In this document: in pieces, positions 1 through 6,840 of the stretch
Layout of the letters: each line of letters opens with the position of its first letter
Numbering within the stretch: the first letter of the stretch is position 1
The notes under the pieces: model-generated
Told to the model about the DNA's origin: nothing
The model's input: only the letters and a program-made list of their open reading frames with translations
Database searches by the model: none
Source: an uncultured Prevotella sp.
GTDB lineage: Bacteria > Bacteroidota > Bacteroidia > Bacteroidales > Bacteroidaceae
Length of the DNA: 15,242 bases
NCBI GenBank assembly: GCA_900548745.1
Contig: URLQ01000063.1
Coordinates: forward strand, 1 to 15,242
Reading direction: 5' to 3'
Program-made: the position numbers and the translations under genes

Positions 1-369
1 ACTGGCGGTAACGCCCTGAAGTTCTATGCCAGCGTGCGCCTCGACATCCGCCGTGTGACAGCAATCAAGGACGGCGACCAGGTCATCGGAAACATGACCC
101 GCGTAAAGGTGGTGAAGAACAAGGTAGCACCTCCATTCCGCAAGGCAGAATTTGAAATCACGTTCGGTGAGGGAATCTCCAAACTTGGCGAGATCCTCGA
201 CCTCGGTGTGGAGTACGGCATAATACAGAAGAACGGATCATGGTACTCCTACAACGGCAGCCGTCTGTCACAAGGCCGCGACACCTGCAAGGCTCTGCTC
301 AAAGACAATCCAGAACTCTGCGAAGAACTTGAGGGAAAGATTATGGAGAAGCTGAAAGACAACAAATAA
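1..369 (+). CDS. recA: RecA recombinase, C-terminal part (5' end outside window)
   Basis: This is the last 122 codons of RecA, the ATP-dependent strand-exchange protein of homologous recombination and the SOS response. Frame 1 is open from the first base. It begins with TGGNALKFYASVRLDIRR, the strongly conserved segment just after DNA-binding loop L2, and continues through the C-terminal domain (GEGISKLGEILDLGVEYGIIQKNG, written here only as GEGISKLGEILDLG), ending at TAA 367-369. The acidic tail typical of proteobacterial RecA is replaced by a lysine-rich end (EKLKDNK). The ATPase core, with the Walker A motif, lies to the left of the window. A perfect hairpin terminator follows about 50 nt downstream. 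The family assignment is essentially certain; the true start cannot be seen. Confidence 0.96.
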   Translation, partial: TGGNALKFYASVRLDIRRVTAIKDGDQVIGNMTRVKVVKNKVAPPFRKAEFEITFGEGISKLGEILDLGVEYGIIQKNGSWYSYNGSRLSQGRDTCKALLKDNPELCEELEGKIMEKLKDNK

Positions 370-417
370 CTCCATACATAGACTAACAGCTTCTACAAAG
401 GACGAAGCATGACAAAT

Positions 418-458
418 AAAAATCGCATTAAGACAATCTGTTTCTTAATGCGATTTTT
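418..458. terminator. Bidirectional intrinsic terminator between recA and the pectate lyase gene
   Basis: A perfect 16-bp inverted repeat pairs 418-433 with 443-458 around a 9-nt loop. It starts with an A-run and ends with a T-run, so either strand gives a stem closing in U residues. It lies between two convergent genes and can serve both. Apart from this hairpin I see nothing in the 370-531 gap. Confidence 0.85.
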
Positions 459-531
459 ATATTTACGACGAATAGACACTACCCTCGTAACCGATACAAC
501 TCCACATTTGCCATTCAAATGCGAAAGTCTA

Positions 532-1782
532 TTACATCTTCACCTTTCTGTTCATCGTCCTTCCGTCAGCATACTGCATCTTCACGATATTGATGCCAGA
601 CTGCGGAGCATTGAGCTTTGTGCCGTTTATATTATAATAGGTGATGCTGACAGGTTGCTCTCCATTACCATTCAACTCATCTATTCCGTCGGTAGTGGAA
701 GATATGTCGAGCGTCGCTCCTGCGCCATTCTCCTCGTTCGCCACTACCTCCTGCACAAGACTACTGTCATAAGCCTTCAACGTATAATGGTCTGACGGAA
801 TAAAATACTCCGCACTGCCCGACTTGCCTTGGAAGTCCTTTGCGTTTAAGTTGCCCACAGTAGTTATGTTGTAGTCCTTCTTGCTGCCGCTTGTAGCATA
901 ATTTTTCCACGGAGTTTTCTTTGTCGCTGTGCTTGTGAAAGCGCATCCCTCCACATACACATTTGACTTGTATCCGTAGCCGATGCAGTAGTGAGCATTG
1001 GAGCTTGAGTAGAGACAGTTCTGAATATGTACTTGTCCGAATCTCACACGTGGCATGCGCTCCGAACATCCTTCGTCCCACCAGCAGTTTACAAACGTGG
1101 TGCGCAAGTGTCCGTTGTCTTCCGTACGGCTGTCGCTGTTGCCCCACAGATTGCAGTTGCGGTGGTCGTTAGCCCCTCCGCTGCCACCAGCCCAAGGTTC
1201 GATGAGATAGCGGAAACGGCACCATGTAACACAAATATTGTCGGAACCATTCACGCAGTCGAAGTTTCCGTCCACGCCGTCCTGGAAGTCGCAGTGGTCC
1301 ACCCATATATATGTAGAGCCTGCAATTGTGAGGTTGTCGTTGCCGTCAATGTCGTAAGCTCCGGCACTCTTGAAGCTGAGGTTTCTCAGAATGATGTTCT
1401 TGCACGAAGATAGCTGCAGGATACCCGTCTCACTCCCTTTCGACGAATGTTTTGAGTTTACGAGAGCCGAGCCTTTCATTCCAATAACCGTCTTGTTCTG
1501 TGCATTCTTCACATTGTTCAAACCGGAGAACTCAATCTCGCCCTCCACATAGATAATCTTCTTGTCTGTTCCCTTCAGGGCGTTCATCAATTCGGTTCTG
1601 TTTTTCACCGTAACCGTAGTACCGCCTTCTCCACCGGTTACGCTACCTCCTACGGTAGCCCATCCCAAAGGAGCATTCTGGTCATAAGGCGAGAGATTGT
1701 CTTTCCAGTCGGCATGCGCCGCCACAGAGTGCATCGCAACGAAAGCTGCGACAACGGTCTTCAATAATACTGATTTTTTCAT
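532..1782 (-). CDS. Secreted pectate lyase, polysaccharide lyase family 1 type
   Basis: A 416-residue secreted lyase expected to cleave polygalacturonate by calcium-dependent beta-elimination. Residues 1-24 form a signal peptide (MKKSVLLKTVVAAFVAMHSVAAHA). The parallel beta-helix core shows the PL1 hallmarks WVDHCDF (160-166), an Asp-rich Ca-binding region with NGSDNICVTW (178-187), and RMPRVRFG (242-249), which carries the catalytic arginine. From about residue 364 a tail (TYYNINGTKLNAPQSGINIV at 381-400, then a Lys-rich end) resembles a T9SS sorting domain, so the enzyme is probably exported to the cell surface or medium. I chose the ATG at 1780-1782 over an upstream ATG at 1830 because it places the signal peptide at the N-terminus. 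Only 52 bp separate it from the glutamate synthase gene upstream, and I see no Bacteroidota-type promoter in that gap, so co-transcription is possible. The exact substrate (methylation, galacturonan or rhamnogalacturonan) cannot be read from the sequence. Confidence 0.9.
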   Translation of the reverse strand: MKKSVLLKTVVAAFVAMHSVAAHADWKDNLSPYDQNAPLGWATVGGSVTGGEGGTTVTVKNRTELMNALKGTDKKIIYVEGEIEFSGLNNVKNAQNKTVIGMKGSALVNSKHSSKGSETGILQLSSCKNIILRNLSFKSAGAYDIDGNDNLTIAGSTYIWVDHCDFQDGVDGNFDCVNGSDNICVTWCRFRYLIEPWAGGSGGANDHRNCNLWGNSDSRTEDNGHLRTTFVNCWWDEGCSERMPRVRFGQVHIQNCLYSSSNAHYCIGYGYKSNVYVEGCAFTSTATKKTPWKNYATSGSKKDYNITTVGNLNAKDFQGKSGSAEYFIPSDHYTLKAYDSSLVQEVVANEENGAGATLDISSTTDGIDELNGNGEQPVSITYYNINGTKLNAPQSGINIVKMQYADGRTMNRKVKM

Positions 1783-1834
1783 TTCTTCAATTATATTATT
1801 TTCTCTATAAGGAGATATCTGTCCTGTCACGTAA

Positions 1835-3193
1835 TCAGTTTCTCTCCTCTACATTCTTCAATTCGCCGCCCATATTTATTGCCTCCAATAGCTTCACGGC
1901 ATCCACATACTGCGCAATACCCTCTGCCACCTGCTTGGCATCGCGCATGGCAAGCACTACGGTTGACGGACGGTTCACCACATCGCCTCCTGCAAACACG
2001 CCCTTGCGGGTGGTCATTCCGTATGGTTTCTCACGAGTCAACACATAGCCACGGTCGTCAACATCGATGCCTGTGGTAGTCGAGACGATGCGGCTTGCCG
2101 GAGCGGAACCTACTGCCATTATCACGATGTCGGCGTTCTCTGTACGGCGTTCGCCGCTGTTGGTTTCTATAACAACTTCGTTGAGCGTGCCTTCGTTGTC
2201 ATGGATTTCCACGATGCTCGACTCCCAGTTGAACTTAACGCCCTCTTCCACCGCCTCTTCATACTCAGAGCGCAGTGCACTCATATCGTTTATCGTACGG
2301 TGATAAACCACCTGCACGTCGCTTGCTCCCATTCGCACCGCCGTTCTTGCAGCATCCATAGCTGTGTTTCCGCAACCTATCACGAAGACGCGTTTGCCCT
2401 CGTTCACCACCACTTCGTCGCGGCTTAGGTTGCCCTCGTTGTAAAGGCTCACGCGGCGCAGAAACCATATAGCCTGTCTTACGCCCTTCAGGTTGCAACC
2501 CGGAATGTTAAGTTTCTTAGGCTTTCCAGTACCGGTGCCCATGAAGATAGCGTCAAAGCCAAGTTCGAAGAGTTTATCTACGGTAAGGTTGTCCTTGCCC
2601 ACAGTAGTATTGCAGTGGAACACTACTCCAAGCTCCTCAATCTTCTTAATCTCTCGACGCACGATATCCTTCGGCAGTCTGTATTCCGGTATGCCGAACA
2701 TCAGCACGCCTCCCGGTTCCGGTTCCATCTCAAAGATTTCGACGTTGAATCCCTGTCGTGCCAAGTCACCGGCGATAGTCAGTCCTGCCGGTCCCGAACC
2801 AATCACGGCAACCTTTCCTCTTGTTTTCGGCAGGAGCTTCTCACGTATGAGTCCCATGTCGCCGTCGAAGTCAGCTATGAAGCGCTCCAGTTTGCCCACA
2901 TGTATGCCGTGGCCTTTCTTTGCCAACACGCAATGACCTTCACACTGCTTCTCGTGTGGACACACGCGTCCGCATACTGCCGGCAGGTTGCTCTTGTTGT
3001 TTATTATATTCATAGCATTGCCGAGGTTTCCCATCGACAGCTCGTGAATCCAGTCAGGTATGTCATGGCTTATAGGGCAGCCTTTCTTACACTGTGGCAC
3101 TTTGCAATGCAGACAGCGTTTTGCTTCCTCTATAGCCTCAAGCATGGTGTAGCTTCCGTTTACTTCTTGAAATAATTTATTCTCTTGTTCCAT
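1835..3193 (-). CDS. gltA: NADPH-dependent glutamate synthase small-subunit-type flavoprotein (GltA/GltD family)
   Basis: A 452-residue cytoplasmic iron-sulfur flavoprotein. The N-terminal domain holds two four-cysteine sets, C27/C30/C35/C39 and C74/C78/C84/C88, expected to bind two [4Fe-4S] clusters. An FAD-binding Rossmann motif (G132-x-G134-x-x-G137), an NAD(P)H site (G273-x-G275 in VIGCGNTAMD) and the C-terminal FAD contact AGGDV (401-405) follow. Length and single-subunit form match the homotetrameric NADPH-dependent glutamate synthase group. The same fold is also the NADPH subunit of NfnAB/sulfide dehydrogenase, but the small ferredoxin-NADP reductase partner is not adjacent here. I placed the start at 3191-3193 (MEQENKLFQE): an upstream in-frame ATG at 3271 would lie ahead of the predicted transcription start and adds residues unlike the family. 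A promoter lies just upstream, and a terminator isolates the gene from GH28. Symbol used in the Thermotoga/TIGR sense, not citrate synthase. Confidence 0.85.
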   Translation of the reverse strand: MEQENKLFQEVNGSYTMLEAIEEAKRCLHCKVPQCKKGCPISHDIPDWIHELSMGNLGNAMNIINNKSNLPAVCGRVCPHEKQCEGHCVLAKKGHGIHVGKLERFIADFDGDMGLIREKLLPKTRGKVAVIGSGPAGLTIAGDLARQGFNVEIFEMEPEPGGVLMFGIPEYRLPKDIVRREIKKIEELGVVFHCNTTVGKDNLTVDKLFELGFDAIFMGTGTGKPKKLNIPGCNLKGVRQAIWFLRRVSLYNEGNLSRDEVVVNEGKRVFVIGCGNTAMDAARTAVRMGASDVQVVYHRTINDMSALRSEYEEAVEEGVKFNWESSIVEIHDNEGTLNEVVIETNSGERRTENADIVIMAVGSAPASRIVSTTTGIDVDDRGYVLTREKPYGMTTRKGVFAGGDVVNRPSTVVLAMRDAKQVAEGIAQYVDAVKLLEAINMGGELKNVEERN

Positions 3194-3240
3194 TTCTGTC
3201 AATACCTTAATAAATGATAGTAAATTAATTTTTCTGAGTG

Positions 3241-3272
3241 CAAAGTTACAGTAATATACTGCAAACGCCAAA
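3241..3272 (-). promoter_or_regulatory. Bacteroidota-type promoter for the glutamate synthase gene
   Basis: Read on the minus strand, TTTG (3272-3269) is followed after exactly 20 nt by TAACTTTG (3248-3241). This fits the Bacteroidota -33/-7 consensus TTTG, 19-21 nt, TAnnTTTG. Transcription would start near 3237, giving a leader of about 44 nt before the ATG at 3193. Confidence 0.75.
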
Positions 3273-3301
3273 AATCAGGTATCCAAAGTCTGTAAAATCA
3301 C

Positions 3302-3347
3302 AAAAAAGCCTGTCTGCCTTATATTCAAGAATGCGAGACAGACAGGC
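3302..3347 (-). terminator. Intrinsic terminator of the GH28 gene
   Basis: On the minus strand a 9-bp stem (3347-3339 with 3316-3308) is followed at once by a run of six T residues (3307-3302). The loop is 22 nt. It lies 7 bp past the GH28 stop codon and separates it from the downstream glutamate synthase gene. Confidence 0.75.
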
Positions 3348-3354
3348 AATGCGA

Positions 3355-4767
3355 TTAGAATGAAGCAAATCGGCAGTTTGTGAGTTTCACTCCAGCCCCC
3401 GCTTCAATATCCTTGTCTTTCTTTGTATAGAAGAAAGTAGAATTGTCGATAGTAATGTTCTTCAGACATTCGTAGCCCGGTAGGCCATGTGCGCTGATAG
3501 CGGTCTTGGCACCACGACAGGTAACATTGCTGATATGTATGTCGCTCCATTCCGGTACACATTCAGCGTTTTTCGGCACTACCACTTCGCCTTTATCATC
3601 CTTTACGCTGTATTTCTTGTCGGCATACGAACATTCGAAGATTATAGCCTCGTCCTTTATGTCGGTCATAACAATGTCGCTGATGTAAATGCCTTCAGTC
3701 TTTCCGCCTCGTCCCACGCCGCTTTTGAAGCGCAGTCCTGTGTCGGTTCCCGAGAAGCGGTTGTGGCGCACCACGATGTTCTTCATTCCGTTTGAGTATT
3801 CAGAACCTATCACGAAGCCTCCATGAGCATGATAAACGGTATTGTCCTGTATCAGGATGTTCTCGCATGGTCCGTCTGGAGCAGCCTTCTTTCCTGCTCC
3901 ACCCTTCATGCAGATGCCGTCGTCGCCGGCATCGATGGTGTTATTTACGAGCAGCACCTCACGGCAGCAGCTGATATCGAGTGCATCACCGTTCTGTGCG
4001 TTCCACGGACAGCGTATGGTCACTCCGTCCACAATGACGTTTGTGCAACGTGTTGGTATAAGGTGAAACTTGGGAGAGTTCTGTATCGTCACGCCACTAA
4101 CAAGCACCCTGTCGCAATCGGTAAATCTTATAAGGTGGGTTCTCATTGCCTCCTGTGCCTCCGGTGTTGCAGCCAGGTTCTCGAAATGTTTCAAGTTGAA
4201 CGGGAACCAGAGCTTTCCGCCTTCGGTCTCCGTGCCGCCCATTCCAGTGAACTCCTTCCACTCCACGTCGCTCACCTTGGAGCGTTTTACAGGGCGCCAC
4301 ATGGCTCCGTTGCCGTCAATAGTGCCTTCGCCCGTAATGCTCACGTTCTTTCTTTTGCTGGCGCTAATCAGCGGCGAGCATTTCTTGTCCTTCACACCAT
4401 TCTTCACCTTGAAGTGCTGCGTACGGTCGGGAGTAGCCATCAGTATGGCATTCTTCTCCAGATGCAGGTCGATGTTGTCCTTCAGCGAGATAAGTCCAGT
4501 AAGCCATACTCCCTCGGGCACCACAAGATGTCCGCCACCCTTATTGTCGAGCGCCTTGATGGCTTTTGCAAAAGCCTCGGTATTGAGAGTCAGTCCATCG
4601 CCTACCCCACCGAAATCCTTGATATTAACACTGTAATCAGAGATTTCCGGAGCCAGTGGCTGCACCATCTTCACCGGCAGGTTCTGATAATACTTTCCAT
4701 AATCTGCAGCAATAGCCGACGCAAAGCCAACGACCATCACCACAGCAAGAACAATTAGTTTCTTCAT
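3355..4767 (-). CDS. Polygalacturonase-like glycoside hydrolase, family GH28
   Basis: A 470-residue exported hydrolase that should split alpha-1,4 galacturonosyl linkages of pectin, as an exo- or endo-polygalacturonase; a rhamnogalacturonan-acting member cannot be excluded. Residues 1-21 look like a signal peptide (MKKLIVLAVVMVVGFASAIA). The typical GH28 opening YSVNIKDFGGVGDG is at 45-58. The inverting active site is complete: NGD (259-261), GDD (281-283), H315 in HGGFVIGSE, and R346-x-K348. The catalytic aspartates are therefore D261, D282 and D283. Unlike the nearby pectate lyase, it ends in TNCRFASF without a sorting-like tail, so I infer a periplasmic enzyme that trims imported oligogalacturonides. 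It has its own promoter at 4883-4914 and its own terminator. Confidence 0.92.
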   Translation of the reverse strand: MKKLIVLAVVMVVGFASAIAADYGKYYQNLPVKMVQPLAPEISDYSVNIKDFGGVGDGLTLNTEAFAKAIKALDNKGGGHLVVPEGVWLTGLISLKDNIDLHLEKNAILMATPDRTQHFKVKNGVKDKKCSPLISASKRKNVSITGEGTIDGNGAMWRPVKRSKVSDVEWKEFTGMGGTETEGGKLWFPFNLKHFENLAATPEAQEAMRTHLIRFTDCDRVLVSGVTIQNSPKFHLIPTRCTNVIVDGVTIRCPWNAQNGDALDISCCREVLLVNNTIDAGDDGICMKGGAGKKAAPDGPCENILIQDNTVYHAHGGFVIGSEYSNGMKNIVVRHNRFSGTDTGLRFKSGVGRGGKTEGIYISDIVMTDIKDEAIIFECSYADKKYSVKDDKGEVVVPKNAECVPEWSDIHISNVTCRGAKTAISAHGLPGYECLKNITIDNSTFFYTKKDKDIEAGAGVKLTNCRFASF

Positions 4768-4882
4768 ACTTTGTCTAATTTTTTTGTAGTTTGTCCATTA
4801 CTCAAGTTCCTCATGTATCTGCCATACTGTAAGTAAAACAAGCTGAGCACCTTCAGAACTCATATCCATTAAATTCTGCGCA

Positions 4883-4914
4883 CAAATTTATACCTTTATA
4901 TATATAGTCACAAA
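4883..4914 (-). promoter_or_regulatory. Bacteroidota-type promoter for the GH28 gene
   Basis: On the minus strand TTTG (4914-4911) is followed after exactly 20 nt by TAAATTTG (4890-4883), a full consensus match. Transcription would begin near 4876, leaving a leader of about 110 nt before the ATG at 4767. The divergent region 4768-5177 holds this promoter, the rhaD promoter and two candidate operators; I see no gene in it. Confidence 0.7.
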
Positions 4915-4920
4915 TCCTTT

Positions 4921-4935
4921 AGCTTAATTTAAGCT
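4921..4935. promoter_or_regulatory. Perfect 15-nt palindrome just upstream of the GH28 promoter
   Basis: AGCTTAA, a central T, then TTAAGCT form a perfect palindrome centred at 4928. Its near edge lies 6 bp beyond the -33 element of the GH28 promoter, the usual place for an activator dimer. It could also act on rhaD, whose -7 box is about 150 bp away. The function is inferred from position and symmetry only. Confidence 0.4.
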
Positions 4936-5051
4936 TACAACCCCATGTTTTAGTTTAATATAGCAATAGCGCCCTGTTTCCTGTTCATTCCGCAGCGGCA
5001 CAGACAGGAGATATTTAAGCAAATGTCAAAAAAAGAAGATTAAAAATCATT

Positions 5052-5088
5052 TTGCACATTTATTATTGCACATTATTGTCTACCTTTG
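5052..5088 (+). promoter_or_regulatory. rhaD promoter with a tandem upstream repeat
   Basis: TACCTTTG at 5081-5088 matches the Bacteroidota -7 box. The place where a -33 TTTG should lie (about 5057-5060) reads CATT instead. The segment holds a perfect direct repeat, TTGCACATT, at 5052-5060 and 5066-5074 (14-bp period). A weak -33 overlaid by a direct repeat suggests an activator-dependent promoter, plausibly sugar-responsive. The start would be near 5092, with a leader of about 85 nt. Confidence 0.55.
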
Positions 5089-5177
5089 CAATATCTTTAT
5101 AACAAGAATCCTATACTACTTATGGAATGATTCAACAAAGAGAAAAGCATTAACAAAACAATTTATACAAACATATT

Positions 5178-5987
5178 ATGAAAAGTATTCTTGAAGGACG
5201 CCCCGGCCTGAAAGCTGAGGTTGAGAAAATAGCTGAAGTTGCCGGTTATCTGTGGCAGAACGGATGGGCAGAGCGCAACGGCGGCAATATAACAGTAAAC
5301 GTGACTGAATTTGCAGACGAGGAGATTAAGCAGATGCCTGCAATAAGCGAGGTAAAGCAGATTGGAGTAACTCTGCCTGCACTGAAAGGCTGCTATTTCT
5401 ACTGCAAGGGCACAGGCAAGCGCATGCGCGACCTGGCACGCTGGCCAATGGACAACGGCAGTGTAATACGCATTCTTGACGACTGCGCAAGCTACGTAAT
5501 CATCGCCGACAACGCCGTAATGCCTACAAGCGAGTTGCCTTCACACCTCACAGTCCATGCCCACCTCATAGAGACGGGCTCCAACTACAAGGCTACCGTT
5601 CACACCCACCCTATAGAACTGGTGGCAATGAGTCACAGTCGCAAGTTCCTTGGCAAGGACGTGCTGACAAATATCCTTTGGAGCATGATTCCTGAGACAA
5701 AGGCTTTCTGCCCATTAGGACTGGGCGTTGTGCCTTACGAGCTGCCGGGTTCAAACACTCTTGCCGATGCTACGCTGAAGGAGCTTGAAGACTACGACGT
5801 AGTGCTGTGGGAGAAGCACGGTGTGTTTGCAAAGGGTCTTGACGTTATGGATGCTTTCGACCAAATCGACGTACTTTCCAAGAGCGCAAAGATTTACATC
5901 AATTCAAAGTGCATGGGCTTCGAGCCGGAAGGCATGAGCCAGGAGCAGCTTCAGGAAATGACAAAGGCATTCAATCTGCCGAAGTAA
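5178..5987 (+). CDS. rhaD: Rhamnulose-1-phosphate aldolase
   Basis: A 269-residue cytoplasmic class II aldolase that splits L-rhamnulose 1-phosphate into dihydroxyacetone phosphate and L-lactaldehyde, the last step specific to rhamnose catabolism. Zinc-binding histidines are visible as H142 and H144 in VHTHP and H214 in WEKHG. NGGN (34-37) is the phosphate-binding segment, and E119 in TSELPSHL matches the catalytic glutamate. The length is close to E. coli RhaD (about 274) and well above fuculose-phosphate aldolase (about 215), which argues against FucA. No rhaA, rhaB or transporter gene is adjacent, so it stands alone here between its own promoter and a strong terminator. Its position opposite GH28 suggests use of rhamnose from rhamnogalacturonan. 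Confidence 0.93.
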   Translation: MKSILEGRPGLKAEVEKIAEVAGYLWQNGWAERNGGNITVNVTEFADEEIKQMPAISEVKQIGVTLPALKGCYFYCKGTGKRMRDLARWPMDNGSVIRILDDCASYVIIADNAVMPTSELPSHLTVHAHLIETGSNYKATVHTHPIELVAMSHSRKFLGKDVLTNILWSMIPETKAFCPLGLGVVPYELPGSNTLADATLKELEDYDVVLWEKHGVFAKGLDVMDAFDQIDVLSKSAKIYINSKCMGFEPEGMSQEQLQEMTKAFNLPK

Positions 5988-6010
5988 AAAACATAAACAA
6001 CCAATAGAAT

Positions 6011-6044
6011 AAGGAGGGAACAGAATATTTCCCTCCTTTTTTTT
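6011..6044 (+). terminator. Intrinsic terminator of rhaD
   Basis: A perfect 10-bp stem pairs 6011-6020 with 6029-6038 around an 8-nt loop, and an eight-T run covers 6037-6044. It lies 23 nt past the rhaD stop codon. The left arm reads AAGGAGGG, which looks like a ribosome-binding site but is better explained as the stem. Confidence 0.9.
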
Positions 6045-6047
6045 GTC

Positions 6048-6082
6048 AAGTTAACGAGTTGACAAGTTGACGAGTTGACAAG
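6048..6082. repeat. Octamer tandem repeat (AAGTTGAC/GAGTTGAC)
   Basis: Four contiguous octamers run AAGTTAAC, GAGTTGAC, AAGTTGAC, GAGTTGAC (6048-6079), followed by AAG. They start directly after the rhaD terminator in an intergenic region of about 220 bp. I recall similar GTTGAC-type strings between genes in other Bacteroidales genomes, but cannot verify that here. No function is evident. Confidence 0.7.
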
Positions 6083-6163
6083 GGTAATTGCCTGTACGAC
6101 CTATAAGTTTTTCAAAGATTAAAAGCCAGAAAACACCTATTTATAATAATGTAATACAAATTC

Positions 6164-6190
6164 TTCATCCTTCATTCTTCATTCTTCATT
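6164..6190. repeat. Heptamer tandem repeat (TTCATTC) just before a -7 box
   Basis: About 3.9 copies of a 7-bp unit: TTCATCC (6164-6170), TTCATTC (6171-6177), TTCATTC (6178-6184) and TTCATT (6185-6190). The array ends 9 nt before the -7 box at 6200 and covers the place where the -33 element should be. A gain or loss of one unit would shift upstream sequence by 7 bp relative to the -7 box. Confidence 0.75.
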
Positions 6191-6199
6191 AAAAATGTA

Positions 6200-6207
6200 T
6201 ACCTTTG
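6200..6207 (+). promoter_or_regulatory. -7 box lying immediately before a start codon (possible leaderless transcript)
   Basis: TACCTTTG matches TAnnTTTG. Its last base is only 4 nt from the ATG at 6212, so transcription would start at or very near the A of the ATG. No TTTG lies 19-21 nt upstream; that stretch falls inside the heptamer repeat. Confidence 0.5.
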
Positions 6208-6211
6208 TACC

Positions 6212-6805
6212 ATGAATGATATTATAAATCCTGCACAATGGAGCGAGAACGTCATTATCGCCGACGCAGACTTCGTGGATAAGGTAGCATTCGACCTTAC
6301 CGTGAACTTCGAACGCATGCTCATGAGACGCGTGCCTAAGGCAGACCTCGCCCGTTGGATAGACTGTATAGCCCTCGATGGTGGCATCCGGGAGGGGGAG
6401 AATGAGGTACAGGTCGTACTGATACACAACAAGGAAAATACAGAACTGGAGAATTTCACTCCTGCCCACTATAAAGAGGAACTTGACGGCAAAGCCTTCA
6501 AAGACCACTTAGGCGAGTTCAGCATCAACACGTATCCCGTGGAAGAACTTGTCAGCAAGGCTGACTTCATCGCCGAGGCAGCACAGATTGCCTGTTCGCA
6601 AAAGGAGGTGAAGCGCGTGATGGTCGTTCCCGACGATGAGGAGACATACGCAAAGGTGCGCCACGCCCTTAAACGAATCGACGACGAAGGCAAGCGCATA
6701 ACACTCTTCGCCATGCAGCCCATGGAAGGAGGAAACTTCCGACAAGAGATACTGGGCTATTCGCTGATGAGCGCCCTTGGCATAAACGGAGAGGAAATAA
6801 AATAA
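6212..6805 (+). CDS. Conserved Bacteroidales protein, probably DUF6621 family
   Basis: A 197-residue protein of unknown function, with no signal peptide or membrane segment, so cytoplasmic. I recognise it from memory as a conserved Bacteroidales family, probably DUF6621, but cannot confirm this. Visible features are an acidic N-terminal half (WSENVIIADADFVDKVAFDL), a segment WIDCIALDGGIREGENEVQV-type beta/turn region around residues 49-69, VKRVMVVPDDEETYAKVRHA near 135-155, and a Gly-rich end MEGGNFRQEILGYSLMSALG near 175-195. The ATG at 6212 is the first in frame. It lies 35 bp upstream of the carboxynorspermidine dehydrogenase gene on the same strand, so the two probably share a transcript and perhaps a role in polyamine metabolism. 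That link rests on position only. Confidence 0.75.
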   Translation: MNDIINPAQWSENVIIADADFVDKVAFDLTVNFERMLMRRVPKADLARWIDCIALDGGIREGENEVQVVLIHNKENTELENFTPAHYKEELDGKAFKDHLGEFSINTYPVEELVSKADFIAEAAQIACSQKEVKRVMVVPDDEETYAKVRHALKRIDDEGKRITLFAMQPMEGGNFRQEILGYSLMSALGINGEEIK

Positions 6806-6840
6806 AACGGAATATAAACAAAAAAAACATATATCACGAC

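Noticed and set aside
409..795. A plus-strand open frame of 128 codons between recA and pectate lyase
   Set aside because: It runs through the terminator hairpin and then antisense through the pectate lyase 3' end; not a plausible gene.
2493..3175. Open frames on the plus strand of 147 and 186 codons opposite the glutamate synthase gene
   Set aside because: Both are antisense shadows of a gene with complete Fe-S, FAD and NADPH motifs and show no recognisable protein features.
3823..4758. A 311-codon open frame on the plus strand opposite GH28
   Set aside because: It is antisense to a GH28 gene with all catalytic residues, its product is rich in His, Cys and Val without any domain, and it has no promoter of its own.
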